Source of the DNA: MGBC120314 sp051880495
Lineage (GTDB): Bacteria > Bacillota > Clostridia > Lachnospirales > Lachnospiraceae
Direction: 5' to 3'
Assembly (NCBI GenBank): GCA_051880495.1
Contig: JBJEOB010000110.1
Coordinates: 1 to 45,107, forward strand
DNA length: 45,107 nucleotides
Made by a program: the position numbers and the translations under genes. Positions 1 to 7,992 of the stretch are shown here, piece by piece (position 1 is the stretch's first letter; the number at the start of each line of letters is the position of its first letter). The notes below the pieces were generated by a model. That model had not been told where the DNA came from. It saw only the letters and a program-made list of their open reading frames with translations, and did no database searches.

Positions 1-355
1 TAAGAGCATCACCCAGTTCCATATTAGATGACATATCAGCAAATTTCAGCACCAGAATCTTAGTAACATGGATAAGTACTGCAAATACCAGTGCCCTTGT
101 GATGCAAAATGCAGCCGCAGAGTTGTACAGCAGCTGGTTGATTCCCGGTATTGCAGACAACAAAAGTGTAATCAGCTCAGTGCCGACAACACCAAGCATA
201 AGGAATGCAAGAATACCCATCAGCCCAGGCATAAATTTTGCTGCATATCTTTTATATAAAATAAATCCGATTACAAATATAATCGAAATCATCAGTATTC
301 CAGAACCATTAATATAGGTTATTGTCTGTTGTGGAAAAGTTATATTATAATCCAT
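1..355 (-). CDS. YhfC-like integral membrane protein (5' part only)
   Basis: The reading frame starts at ATG 355 and runs off the left edge, so only about 118 N-terminal residues are seen. It is preceded by a good ribosome site (TGGAGGTAAA). The first segment (roughly residues 15-32) is a membrane helix ending in LYKRYAAKFMPG. Two further hydrophobic stretches follow, then a TRALVFAVLIHVTK segment. The layout and the motif KFADMSSNMELGDAL resemble the YhfC family of putative glutamic-type intramembrane proteases. The active-site region lies outside the window, so the family call is tentative. It could instead be another multi-pass membrane protein. Confidence 0.5.
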   Translation of the reverse strand, partial: MDYNITFPQQTITYINGSGILMISIIFVIGFILYKRYAAKFMPGLMGILAFLMLGVVGTELITLLLSAIPGINQLLYNSAAAFCITRALVFAVLIHVTKILVLKFADMSSNMELGDAL

Positions 356-378
356 AAATATTTACCTCCAATTTAAAT

Positions 379-404
379 GAGAGCTGCCAAATATGACAGC
401 TCTC
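379..404 (-). terminator. Hairpin between csp and the YhfC-like gene
   Basis: Ten-base arms GAGAGCTGCC and GACAGCTCTC (one wobble pair) enclose a six-base loop. Read on the minus strand it lies downstream of the cold-shock gene and just ahead of the ribosome site of the next gene. The following tract (ATTTAAATT) is only weakly U-rich, so it may be a leaky terminator or a leader hairpin. Confidence 0.5.
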
Positions 405-484
405 CATAATCTCGTCGTACGACAATATATCCTTAATAATAGAAACTCTATATAAAAAAGGCACACTGTTCAAGTTACTTTAGA

Positions 485-682
485 TTATAATTTTGTTACG
501 TTGGTTGCCTGAGGTCCCTTAGCTCCATCAATGACGTCAAATTCTACTTCTGCGCCTTCATCAACTGACTTGAAGCCTTCCATGTTGAGACCTGAGTAGT
601 GAACGAAAACGTCCTTTCCTGTCTCATCGCTGATGAATCCGTAACCCTTCTGGCTGTTGAACCACTTAACTGTACCTTTCAT
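485..682 (-). CDS. cspA: Cold-shock protein, CspA family
   Basis: A 65-residue single cold-shock domain beginning MKGTVKWFNSQKGYGFI. The RNP1 motif (KGYGFI) and RNP2 motif (VFVHYS) that bind single-stranded RNA and DNA are both present. The length is the family's usual size. The start at 682 was chosen because GGAGG lies eight bases upstream and the conserved protein begins there; longer frames upstream lack similarity. Family members act as cytoplasmic RNA chaperones that melt secondary structure, often during cold or growth transitions. Whether this copy is cold-induced cannot be told from the sequence. Confidence 0.95.
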   Translation of the reverse strand: MKGTVKWFNSQKGYGFISDETGKDVFVHYSGLNMEGFKSVDEGAEVEFDVIDGAKGPQATNVTKL

Positions 683-756
683 TTCGATACCTCCGAAAAT
701 ATTAAATAATGTGGATACACCACACAAACCAATACTACCATATTTACGCAGTTGTG

Positions 757-1632
757 TCAAATTATTTCAAGCAATTTTTCAAGCTCTTCCACCGAAAAAA
801 CGTACTTTTTATTACAAAAATGACACTTAAGTTCTACAGGCTCGTTATCATCAATCATGGACCTTATTTCACTTTCTCCAATACTTATTAACGCCTTCTC
901 AACTCTTTCCTTGGAACAGTTACAGTAAAACCTCACAGGCATCTTATCCATAATTTCCAGATCCATGTCAAATAAAAGTTTTTCAAGAATTTCTTCCGGA
1001 GACAATCCGTCCTCAAGAAGTGATGTTACAGATGTTATCTCTGAAAGCCTTTGTTCGAGCTTACATATAATTTCTTCAGTTGCTCCCGGCATAAGCTGAA
1101 TAATAAAGCCTCCTGCCTGTGCTACCGTGTTGTCCTTATTCATCAAAACACCCAGTGCAACCGATGAAGGTGTCTGTTCACTTACGGCATAATAATACGT
1201 GAGATCTTCTGCTATTTCTCCTGACACAAGCTCTACTTTTCCAACATAAGGGTCCTTAAGGCCTATGTCTTTAATAACATTAAGATAGCCTCTTCCCACT
1301 GCCCCGCCAACATCAAGCTTTCCCTTTTCGTTTGGCGGTATAATAACACAAGGTTCAAGTGCATATCCCTTAACATTTCCCTTGCTGTCGGCAGTTACCG
1401 TCAGACCTTCAACAGGTCCGTCACCCCTTACATTGACTGTAAGAATATCTGTATCACTTTTCATCATGCTTCCCATCATAACAGTGCCTGTAAGCAGTCT
1501 TCCCAACGCTGCCGTTACCACAGGACTTGTATCATGAGCACGTCTGGCATCCTCAACAACCTGGCGTGTTGTTGCTGCAAATACTCTTATTTCGCCATTT
1601 GCCGCCGTGGCTCTTACTATATAATCTTCCAT
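757..1632 (-). CDS. hslO: Hsp33 redox-regulated chaperone
   Basis: This 291-residue protein is close to the usual Hsp33 length. The N-terminal domain begins MEDYIVRATAANGEIRVFAA and carries the typical GRLLTGTVMMGSMMK segment. The C-terminal redox switch keeps all four zinc cysteines: CNC at about 238-240 and CHFC at about 271-274. In the family, oxidation releases zinc and turns on holdase activity for unfolding proteins in the cytoplasm. It lies three bases after the methyltransferase gene at 1636-2382, suggesting co-transcription, with the cold-shock gene following downstream. Confidence 0.95.
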   Translation of the reverse strand: MEDYIVRATAANGEIRVFAATTRQVVEDARRAHDTSPVVTAALGRLLTGTVMMGSMMKSDTDILTVNVRGDGPVEGLTVTADSKGNVKGYALEPCVIIPPNEKGKLDVGGAVGRGYLNVIKDIGLKDPYVGKVELVSGEIAEDLTYYYAVSEQTPSSVALGVLMNKDNTVAQAGGFIIQLMPGATEEIICKLEQRLSEITSVTSLLEDGLSPEEILEKLLFDMDLEIMDKMPVRFYCNCSKERVEKALISIGESEIRSMIDDNEPVELKCHFCNKKYVFSVEELEKLLEII

Positions 1633-1635
1633 TTT

Positions 1636-2382
1636 TTATCTCCTAAATACAAAATATACCCTTTCACTTTGTTTTCCCGGTTTTTCTTTGGTAAATGCGT
1701 CATATACCTTAATCTGAGTAAATCCGTTTTTTCTGGCAGTTTCTATAAGGTCATCCACCTCATACGCTCTCTGAAAATGATTTTCAACAAATTTGCGATA
1801 CAGCTTACCCTCTTTAACAAAAACCGTAAGAAGATATTCGTTAATCCGCTCTTCCTCATGATAATAATTATCCCATATATAACTGCAGTTTTCAAAATTT
1901 TCAGCCATTGTATTATACGCAAGTACATTTTCATAGAAAAATCTTGTCTTGAGGTCAACAATAAAACTTCCGTTGCTCTTAAGATTCTCATTAACCCTGA
2001 CAAACAGCTTGTCCAAATCACCGTCTTCTATAAGGTAATTAACAGAATCACACACACTCACTATCGCATCTGCCTTTTCCGGCAGTTCAAATTCAGTCAT
2101 ATCCTGCTCGCAGAAAACGACCTTATCATATTCGGTATCTTCAAATTTACTTCTGGCAACTGAAAGCATATCAGGCGAAATATCAACGCCTGTCATCGTA
2201 TATCCCAGCTTGCTCATTTCAAGTGTAAAACTTCCTGTACCGCAGCCAAGCTCGGCAACTGTGGCTCCTTTTCCAATTTTGTCATCCTGTAACAGTGTCT
2301 TTACATATTCAGCCCATTCCGCATACGGAATATCCTTCATCATAGTGTCATATACATACGCAAAATCTGTATAAGCTTCCAT
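1636..2382 (-). CDS. Class I SAM-dependent methyltransferase
   Basis: A 248-residue protein with a Rossmann-type methyltransferase fold. Motif I is AELGCGTGSF, followed by GVDISPDML (the acidic residue that holds the SAM ribose) and CDSVNYL at motif IV. The start at 2382 (MEAYTDF) is preferred because GAGGTG lies seven bases upstream; an in-frame ATG 15 bases earlier lacks a ribosome site. The substrate is not evident: this family, common in Firmicutes, includes many small-molecule methyltransferases of unknown role. It is followed within four bases by hslO. Confidence 0.88.
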   Translation of the reverse strand: MEAYTDFAYVYDTMMKDIPYAEWAEYVKTLLQDDKIGKGATVAELGCGTGSFTLEMSKLGYTMTGVDISPDMLSVARSKFEDTEYDKVVFCEQDMTEFELPEKADAIVSVCDSVNYLIEDGDLDKLFVRVNENLKSNGSFIVDLKTRFFYENVLAYNTMAENFENCSYIWDNYYHEEERINEYLLTVFVKEGKLYRKFVENHFQRAYEVDDLIETARKNGFTQIKVYDAFTKEKPGKQSERVYFVFRR

Positions 2383-2408
2383 AATACACCTCATCAATAT
2401 TTTATAAA

Positions 2409-2437
2409 AAGGCTTCCGTGCCCGACACGAAAGCCTT
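2409..2437 (-). terminator. Rho-independent terminator after the SEC-C gene
   Basis: On the minus strand AAGGCTTTCGTG pairs with CACGGAAGCCTT around a short loop and is followed by TTTTATAAAA. It lies between the SEC-C gene end (2454) and the methyltransferase start (2382). Confidence 0.8.
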
Positions 2438-2453
2438 ATAAATTACAAATTTT

Positions 2454-2960
2454 TTATAAATTAGCACCGCAGCATTTCTTATATTTCTTGCCGCTGCCGC
2501 ATGGGCACGGGTCGTTGCGCCCTATCTTCTTATCCTTCACAATTGTGTTGGACTTCTTCTGCTGAAGATATAACTCTTTTCTTCTTTCAGCGGATAACAG
2601 TGCATCCCATTGTGGAAGTTCATATAACCAGTCAGCCTTTGCACCAACCATGTTATAATAAAGCTTTTCTTTATCAAAACCAAGATTAACTACTGTGTCC
2701 TCATCCATTGTTTCAATTGGATTAGGGTTAACAAGGCTGTCATTAATTCCATCGAGGTAACCAACCATAATCATTAAATCAACACCATACTTATCGGCAA
2801 GTTCCTTAACAGTTCCTGTTACAACTTCATCCGGTGTAGATAAAATCTGCTCATAGATGCCTTTCTCAAGATTGAAATAATTGCCCCAAAACAGCTGTGC
2901 CTGCTTGTTGTCCATCTCTGTTTCGTAAGCGCCCTGTCTCCATTTTTCTAATAAAGTCAT
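2454..2960 (-). CDS. SEC-C metal-binding motif protein
   Basis: A 168-residue soluble protein. The C-terminus carries a textbook SEC-C zinc motif, NDPCPCGSGKKYKKCCG (CxC-x8-CC), as at the end of SecA. The first ~140 residues are charged and helical (MTLLEKWRQGAYET onward) with no enzyme motif that I recognise. The SEC-C motif binds zinc and often mediates contact with ribosomes or SecB-like partners; here that role is only inferred. It starts 11 bases after the FliD-like gene and is followed by a terminator, so the two probably form one transcript. Confidence 0.85.
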   Translation of the reverse strand: MTLLEKWRQGAYETEMDNKQAQLFWGNYFNLEKGIYEQILSTPDEVVTGTVKELADKYGVDLMIMVGYLDGINDSLVNPNPIETMDEDTVVNLGFDKEKLYYNMVGAKADWLYELPQWDALLSAERRKELYLQQKKSNTIVKDKKIGRNDPCPCGSGKKYKKCCGANL

Positions 2961-2971
2961 TTTCTTGCTCC

Positions 2972-3763
2972 TTAAAAATTACTTGTAAATAATGAACCGC
3001 TATATGCGTAATTACTACCATACAATCCCGTACTGTCATAAAAGGTGCCGTTAATCTGCGCAAGCTTTGCAGCTGAAGTATTGGCAATGCCTGATGCATT
3101 CGATGCAATCTGGGATGCATAAGATGAGCTGCCGTTAAACAGTGACTTAACCCTGCTCATGTCAGCCGCCTTAAATGCCTTTTCGTCTATCGTAAGCCTG
3201 TTATCAATTCCAACGGTAATTCCAACTTTAGATAGATTCTTAGACATAGCTGCGGTAAGTGACATCATCGACTTTTCTGAATTAATAATCGATGAATTGC
3301 CGGAATTTCCTGCCGCATCTGCCATTGTATTATAATCCTTCACAAAAGAAGATACTGCCTTATAAACAGCGTCCAAATCGTACTCCTGCTTAATAGTTCC
3401 ATCTTCCTGCTTTACGTCTTTTTTGCTGAATACAGAATCCTTGCCCGTAGCTGTTAATTTGTCAACCGACTCCTTCAAAGACTTAGCCGCATCTCTTGCC
3501 GATACAAGCTGTGTGTTTGATTCACTTTTGGTTTTATCAGTCTTATCTGATGAAGTATCTGATGTGGAATTAAGCTTTTCATTACCACCATAATATGTCT
3601 TCATCAGCTTGCCATAAGCACCGCTCCTGATACTGTTATAATCAGAAAGCATCCCTGCAAGAGTAGAAACGGAATTATTGTTAAGTGAACTAAACAATGA
3701 GCTTACACCACTGACTGATGTTCCAAAATAATTCTGGTTTAAATTCAAATTAATATTTGCCAT
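2972..3763 (-). CDS. FliD-like (flagellar cap-related) protein
   Basis: A 263-residue protein starting MANINLNLNQNYFGTS; GGGAGG precedes this start by eight bases. It is rich in Ser, Asn, Thr and Ala with few aromatics, like flagellar axial proteins. The C-terminal half (AAMSKNLSKVGITVGIDNRLTIDEKAFKA split across ~205-233) resembles the FliD_C domain, where the phrase about an initial value LTIDEKAFK is typical. It is far shorter than true FliD (usually >450 residues) and no flagellar genes lie nearby. It may be a secreted or cell-surface relative of unknown function; many Lachnospiraceae carry such stand-alone genes. Confidence 0.6.
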   Translation of the reverse strand: MANINLNLNQNYFGTSVSGVSSLFSSLNNNSVSTLAGMLSDYNSIRSGAYGKLMKTYYGGNEKLNSTSDTSSDKTDKTKSESNTQLVSARDAAKSLKESVDKLTATGKDSVFSKKDVKQEDGTIKQEYDLDAVYKAVSSFVKDYNTMADAAGNSGNSSIINSEKSMMSLTAAMSKNLSKVGITVGIDNRLTIDEKAFKAADMSRVKSLFNGSSSYASQIASNASGIANTSAAKLAQINGTFYDSTGLYGSNYAYSGSLFTSNF

Positions 3764-3839
3764 CGCGTTTTCCTCCCTGATTAATAATATTGACCTCCAT
3801 GTCATTTCTTAAAAAGTGCATACTTCTACACTTAATTAG

Positions 3840-3867
3840 ATTATAACACAATACACCTAAATGTCAA
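3840..3867 (-). promoter_or_regulatory. Sigma-A promoter for the FliD-like/SEC-C operon
   Basis: On the minus strand TTGACA is followed after 16 bases by TATAAT with an extended -10 TG. Both hexamers are perfect consensus. The -35 box lies only six bases beyond the ybaK stop codon, so this is an independent transcription unit. Confidence 0.75.
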
Positions 3868-3872
3868 ATCTG

Positions 3873-4361
3873 CTATTCCATAATTATATCTTCAAATTTT
3901 GCTAAAACAACTTTAGCAAGGTCGCCAGGGGCCAGATGTATCTGTGCGCCAAGCTGTCCGCCGCTTATTATGATTTTGTCATAATCAAGCGCACTCTTAT
4001 GTATAAATGTAGGATATAACTTTTTCATTCCTACAGGTGTGCAGCCTCCCCTGATATATCCGGTAACCGCATTGATATCCTTCACATGAAGCATTTCAAC
4101 AGACTTTTCACCTGCACATTTTGCTGCTTTCTTAAAATCAACTTCCTTGTCCACAGGAAGTACAAACACATAATAATTTCCTGTCCTGCCAACCGTTACA
4201 AGCGTCTTAAAACTGATTTCATATGCCTGTCCAAGCATATCTGCTATATGAACACCATCAATAAATTCCTCACAGTTATATGTAACAACCTCATAAGGAA
4301 TCTTATTTTTGTCCAGAATGCGCATTGCATTGGTCTTAACTTCCTTATCTTTCTTTGCCAT
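3873..4361 (-). CDS. ybaK: Cys-tRNA(Pro)/Cys-tRNA(Cys) deacylase YbaK family
   Basis: A 162-residue YbaK/EbsC domain protein. Conserved features include the lysine in SFKTLVTVG, the RGGCTPVGMKKLYP segment and the terminal SGGQLGAQIHLAPGDL motif. Family members hydrolyse mischarged Cys-tRNA(Pro), a translation quality-control step in the cytoplasm. Its start overlaps the end of dtd by 17 bases, so two tRNA-editing enzymes are translationally coupled. This placement supports the functional call. Confidence 0.93.
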   Translation of the reverse strand: MAKKDKEVKTNAMRILDKNKIPYEVVTYNCEEFIDGVHIADMLGQAYEISFKTLVTVGRTGNYYVFVLPVDKEVDFKKAAKCAGEKSVEMLHVKDINAVTGYIRGGCTPVGMKKLYPTFIHKSALDYDKIIISGGQLGAQIHLAPGDLAKVVLAKFEDIIME

Positions 4362-4809
4362 TTAATAACTCCTTACTCTCAAGGACAACGGTAACCGGTC
4401 CGTCATTTAAAAGCTCTACTTTCATTTCGGCGCCAAACTCACCGTGTTCAACATGAATGCCAAATGACGCGACAGCCTCTACAAACTTCTCATACAGAGG
4501 CTTTGATATCGCAGGAGGTGCAGCATTAATAAATGAAGGCCTGTTGCCCTTTCTGCAGTCTGCATAGAGCGTAAACTGCGAAATAACCAGAATTTCTCCG
4601 CCTACATCCTTAATTGAAAGATTCATCTTTCCTGCTTCATCCTCAAAAATTCTGAGTTTAACAATCTTATTTACCAGCACGTCCAAGTCCTTCTCGGTAT
4701 CATTATTTTCCACACCAAGAAGTATCATAAATCCATGACCGCACTGACCTATAAGTGTTCCATCCACCTTAACTGTTGCATACTGCACTCTCTGTATTAC
4801 CGCTTTCAT
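4345..4809 (-). CDS. dtd: D-aminoacyl-tRNA deacylase
   Basis: A 154-residue DTD protein beginning MKAVIQRVQYATVKVDG. The two signature motifs are present: SQFTLYADCRKGNRP and, near the C-terminus, NDGPVT (the Gly-cisPro region that rejects L-amino acids). It removes D-amino acids such as D-Tyr from tRNA. It lies 12 bases after the YitT-like gene and overlaps ybaK. Confidence 0.97.
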   Translation of the reverse strand: MKAVIQRVQYATVKVDGTLIGQCGHGFMILLGVENNDTEKDLDVLVNKIVKLRIFEDEAGKMNLSIKDVGGEILVISQFTLYADCRKGNRPSFINAAPPAISKPLYEKFVEAVASFGIHVEHGEFGAEMKVELLNDGPVTVVLESKELLNGKER

Positions 4810-4821
4810 ATGTCCTCCTGC

Positions 4822-5694
4822 CTACAGCCTTGCACCCATGATATTTTTATAACCCTCACCGTATATCTCATTTGCACTGCTGATTATCATAAATGCATGC
4901 TCATCCTCTTCCATTATAATATCCTCAATCTTAGGAGCTACCTGCTTTTTTAAAACACACATGATGACCTTCTTATTGTCATTGCTGTAAGCTCCCTTTC
5001 CCTCAAGAAATGTAATTCCTGTATCAAGCTCTTTAAGAACTCTCTCAGCAATTATTTCCGCCTTATCACTTATAATGTAAATGAGTCTTGCCTCATCGCC
5101 GCCGTAAAGAATGACATCCATCGTTCTTCCCGAAACAAATACTGCAATTAATGCATACATGGCAAAATCAAATTTGCCAAATACAATACCCGAAATTGCA
5201 ACTATAACAATATCAAACATCATAAAGAGCACGCCTGTTTTAAGATGCTTATATTTAAGTTTAATCACTTTCACAACTATATCCATTCCGCCTGTTGTGC
5301 TTCCGGCGCGGAAAATAATACCAATTCCAAGTCCTATACATATACCTCCGGCGAGTGCCGCAAGCAACGGTTCTCTTGTCACCGGCCCCAGTCCTGCAAA
5401 AAAGTCAGTCAGAAAGGAATTAAGTATTATTGTTGCAAATGTAGATGTCATAAATTTTAATCCGAGTTTTCTTATACCAAGTATAACAATCGGGATATTA
5501 ATAACAAAATATAAAATACCTGTTCCAATATTGGTAAAACGATTCAAAATAACGGATATACCAATGACGCCGCCCGGTGCCAGGTTATTAGGATCAAGGA
5601 AAAGACTGATTCCCCCGGCATACAGCATAGTACCCAGTATAATATAAATACTATTTCTCACTCTACGTTTTAAATCTCTTTGTTTCATCAACAT
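4822..5694 (-). CDS. YitT family membrane protein (DUF161 + DUF2179)
   Basis: This 290-residue protein has an N-terminal membrane domain with about five helices (ILGTMLYAGGISLFLDPNN onward) and the family motif FRAGSTTGGMDIV near residue 130. The C-terminal ~85 residues (ARLIYIISDKAEIIAERV onward) form the soluble DUF2179 domain. Transported substrate and function are unknown for most of the family. The start at 5694 uses a GGAG that is part of the last codons of pfp, so translation is probably coupled; only five bases separate the genes. Confidence 0.9.
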   Translation of the reverse strand: MLMKQRDLKRRVRNSIYIILGTMLYAGGISLFLDPNNLAPGGVIGISVILNRFTNIGTGILYFVINIPIVILGIRKLGLKFMTSTFATIILNSFLTDFFAGLGPVTREPLLAALAGGICIGLGIGIIFRAGSTTGGMDIVVKVIKLKYKHLKTGVLFMMFDIVIVAISGIVFGKFDFAMYALIAVFVSGRTMDVILYGGDEARLIYIISDKAEIIAERVLKELDTGITFLEGKGAYSNDNKKVIMCVLKKQVAPKIEDIIMEEDEHAFMIISSANEIYGEGYKNIMGARL

Positions 5695-5699
5695 ACGCT

Positions 5700-6917
5700 T
5701 TACTCCATAAATAAATATTCCGGTATACCCTTCTCATAATGAACGGGGTTCTCACCCTGAATCAACGGACGAAGATATGATTCCATTTCCCTGGTAACAT
5801 CGCAGCCGTCTTCTGTTATCCATTCTGCCGGAATCTTCTTTTCAAAATTTGCCACCTTATTGATATCAGCCTCACCAAACACAACCCGATACGGTTCATC
5901 TGACACCCTGTTAAGCGTAGACATAACACCGCTTTTCCCTTCCATAGCAAGCTTTACGGCATTCACTCCCAATTCAAAACTCTCTTCTATATCTGTTTTG
6001 GATGCCACATGTGATGCAGCACGCTGCAAAACATTGAGTTCGACACTTCTGACCTTACATCCGATTTCTTCAGCCACAATCTGCTCTAATACCTTTCCTG
6101 TACCGCTTAACATGACATGTCCGAACTTATCTACCTTACCGCCCTGTGCGGAAATGTAGTTGCCGTCACAATCCTTAATTCCTTCAGATACGGCAACGAT
6201 GACATGGTGCTTTTCCTTAAGAAGTTCAGAAACCCTCTTAACAAAATCTGCCTTGTCAAATTCTCTTTCAGGAAGATAGATAAGATGCGGTGCTGCGCTG
6301 TAAGATGTTCTTGCAAGCGAAGACGCAGCTGTAAGCCATCCGGCATTCCTGCCCATTATCTCCACAATAAGCACTGTGTCTATAGCATAAATATATGTGT
6401 CATGAGCCATTTCGAGTACCGATGTCGCAATATATTTTGCAGCAGAACCAAATCCCGGTGTGTGGTCAATACAAAACAAATCGTTATCTATTGTCTTCGG
6501 CACACCGATTACCTTCACATCCATACCTTTGTCTTTTGTATATGCCGACAGTTTAGCCACTGTATCCATGGAATCATTTCCACCGATATAAAAGAAATAT
6601 CCAATATCATACTTTTTTAATATTTCGCATATCTTATCATAATCTGATGGGTCTTTATGATAATCTGTAAGTTTATAACGGCATGAGCCCAGATACATCG
6701 ATGGTGTGTTCTGTAATTTAATAATATTTTCTTCCTGATTAAAAATATCATTTAATACTGACAGACGCTCCTCCAAAACACCCTGGATTCCATTTCTGGC
6801 ACCATACACATTTTTTATCGAAGATGATTTTAGTGCTGCAGATATCACTCCTGCAAGGCTCGAATTAATAGCGGCTGTTGGTCCGCCCGACTGTGCCACC
6901 AGACAATTTCTACTCAT
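5700..6917 (-). CDS. pfp: PPi-dependent 6-phosphofructokinase
   Basis: A 405-residue PfkA-superfamily enzyme from MSRNCLVAQSGGPTAAIN; the start at 6917 has GGAG about ten bases upstream. Phosphate-donor choice can be read from two positions: GGNDSMDT has Asp where ATP enzymes have Gly, and PKTIDND has Lys where ATP enzymes have Gly. Both point to pyrophosphate rather than ATP. It converts fructose-6-phosphate to the 1,6-bisphosphate in glycolysis, reversibly. The catalytic Asp in TIDND is intact. It heads an operon with yitT, dtd and ybaK. Confidence 0.92.
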   Translation of the reverse strand: MSRNCLVAQSGGPTAAINSSLAGVISAALKSSSIKNVYGARNGIQGVLEERLSVLNDIFNQEENIIKLQNTPSMYLGSCRYKLTDYHKDPSDYDKICEILKKYDIGYFFYIGGNDSMDTVAKLSAYTKDKGMDVKVIGVPKTIDNDLFCIDHTPGFGSAAKYIATSVLEMAHDTYIYAIDTVLIVEIMGRNAGWLTAASSLARTSYSAAPHLIYLPEREFDKADFVKRVSELLKEKHHVIVAVSEGIKDCDGNYISAQGGKVDKFGHVMLSGTGKVLEQIVAEEIGCKVRSVELNVLQRAASHVASKTDIEESFELGVNAVKLAMEGKSGVMSTLNRVSDEPYRVVFGEADINKVANFEKKIPAEWITEDGCDVTREMESYLRPLIQGENPVHYEKGIPEYLFME

Positions 6918-6954
6918 AATCGTACTCTCCTTATTTTTGGTCACATTTGTGTTA

Positions 6955-6983
6955 AGTATACCACATTTATCTTTTTATGTCAT
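6955..6983 (-). promoter_or_regulatory. Promoter for pfp operon
   Basis: On the minus strand ATGACA, 17 bases, then TATACT, placing the start about 30 bases ahead of the pfp ATG. It occupies the short divergent region shared with spoIID, whose own promoter would be expected to be sporulation-specific (sigma-E); I could not identify that one with confidence. Confidence 0.6.
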
Positions 6984-6997
6984 CGGAGGACACCATA

Positions 6998-7942
6998 TTG
7001 AAAAAATTTTTTCCTGCTCTTTTAATAACAATTATTCTCATACTGTTTATTCCTTATTCGATTACTATTGCCATGACCGGCATAAAAGAAACAGAATCCG
7101 AAATAATACCTTATGACGGAAGAATTGTTTTAGTTGAAAATAATGATATCAAAATGTCTCTTGACTACTCTGTATACCTTGTCGGTATGACCGCCAAAAT
7201 GCTGTCTGCATATGACACAAGCGTTTTTGAGTATCCTGAATTTATAAAATTATGCATTGTTCTTTCAAATACATATCTAGCCGGTGAATTTCCCGATGAA
7301 TCTGTTATAACAAATGATATTCTGTCAGACCGTTATCTTTCGGATGATGAGCTTAAATATTTGTGGAAAGACCAGTATCAATCCTACACAAACGCAATAA
7401 AACTGGCAATTCAGGAAACAGGAAATCTTATTATTTCGTATGACAATTTACCCATCAGTCCGTTATATCATTTTATCAGCAACGGAATGACCAGATGCGA
7501 CGTCAAAAGACCTTATCTTAAAGCAGTTTCTACCAACGAGGACCTTGAAGAAATGGGCTTTTTGTGTGTAAAACAAATCACATGTGAAGACTTTTTAAAA
7601 ACAATAAAAAAAGCTCTTCCCGACCTCATCATTTCAGACGATTACAATATGTTAAAAGATAACATCCAGATAATGGAACGTGATTCCTCCGGTTATATCA
7701 AAAAACTTAAAATAGGCAGCCTCATAATGAGCGGCGATGACTTTATGCAGATAATGGGAATTAACTCCCCTTCGTTCACAATTACATTTCAAGAAAATAC
7801 ATTAAAAATCATAACCAAAGGAATCGGGCACGGTTACGGAATAAGCATGTCTTATGCATTACGTCTTGCCAAAGCCGGATATTCATATCAGGATATTATT
7901 TCATTTTTTTACGAAAATGTGGAAATTAAAAATGCGAATTAA
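6998..7942 (+). CDS. spoIID: SpoIID-like sporulation protein, catalytic Glu apparently lost
   Basis: A 314-residue protein with one N-terminal membrane helix (FFPALLITIILILFIPY) followed by a SpoIID/LytB domain. The TTG at 6998 is the likely start because GGAGG lies seven bases upstream. Matching landmarks are YLVGMTAKML, PEFIKLCIVLSNTYL, a middle SPLYHFISNGMTRC segment and a C-terminal GIGHGYGISMSYALRLAKAG. Active SpoIID is a lytic transglycosylase using a Glu in the motif GVVAxEM; here the aligned position appears to be Met (GMTAKML). The next gene is a SpoIIQ-like protein, the same order as spoIID-spoIIQ in Clostridioides difficile. Role: forespore engulfment, possibly structural here. Confidence 0.85.
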   Translation: MKKFFPALLITIILILFIPYSITIAMTGIKETESEIIPYDGRIVLVENNDIKMSLDYSVYLVGMTAKMLSAYDTSVFEYPEFIKLCIVLSNTYLAGEFPDESVITNDILSDRYLSDDELKYLWKDQYQSYTNAIKLAIQETGNLIISYDNLPISPLYHFISNGMTRCDVKRPYLKAVSTNEDLEEMGFLCVKQITCEDFLKTIKKALPDLIISDDYNMLKDNIQIMERDSSGYIKKLKIGSLIMSGDDFMQIMGINSPSFTITFQENTLKIITKGIGHGYGISMSYALRLAKAGYSYQDIISFFYENVEIKNAN

Positions 7943-7992
7943 AAGAATAAAGATTTTGATTTAAGGTAAATATATTCTCAGAGGTGATGATA

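Noticed and set aside
1534..2163. 209-codon plus-strand frame
   Set aside because: It is a shadow of hslO and the methyltransferase, rich in Phe, Ile and Asn without domain features.
6920..6990. Sigma-E promoter for spoIID
   Set aside because: A loose match (TCACATTT ... CATTTATC) exists but is too weak to annotate.
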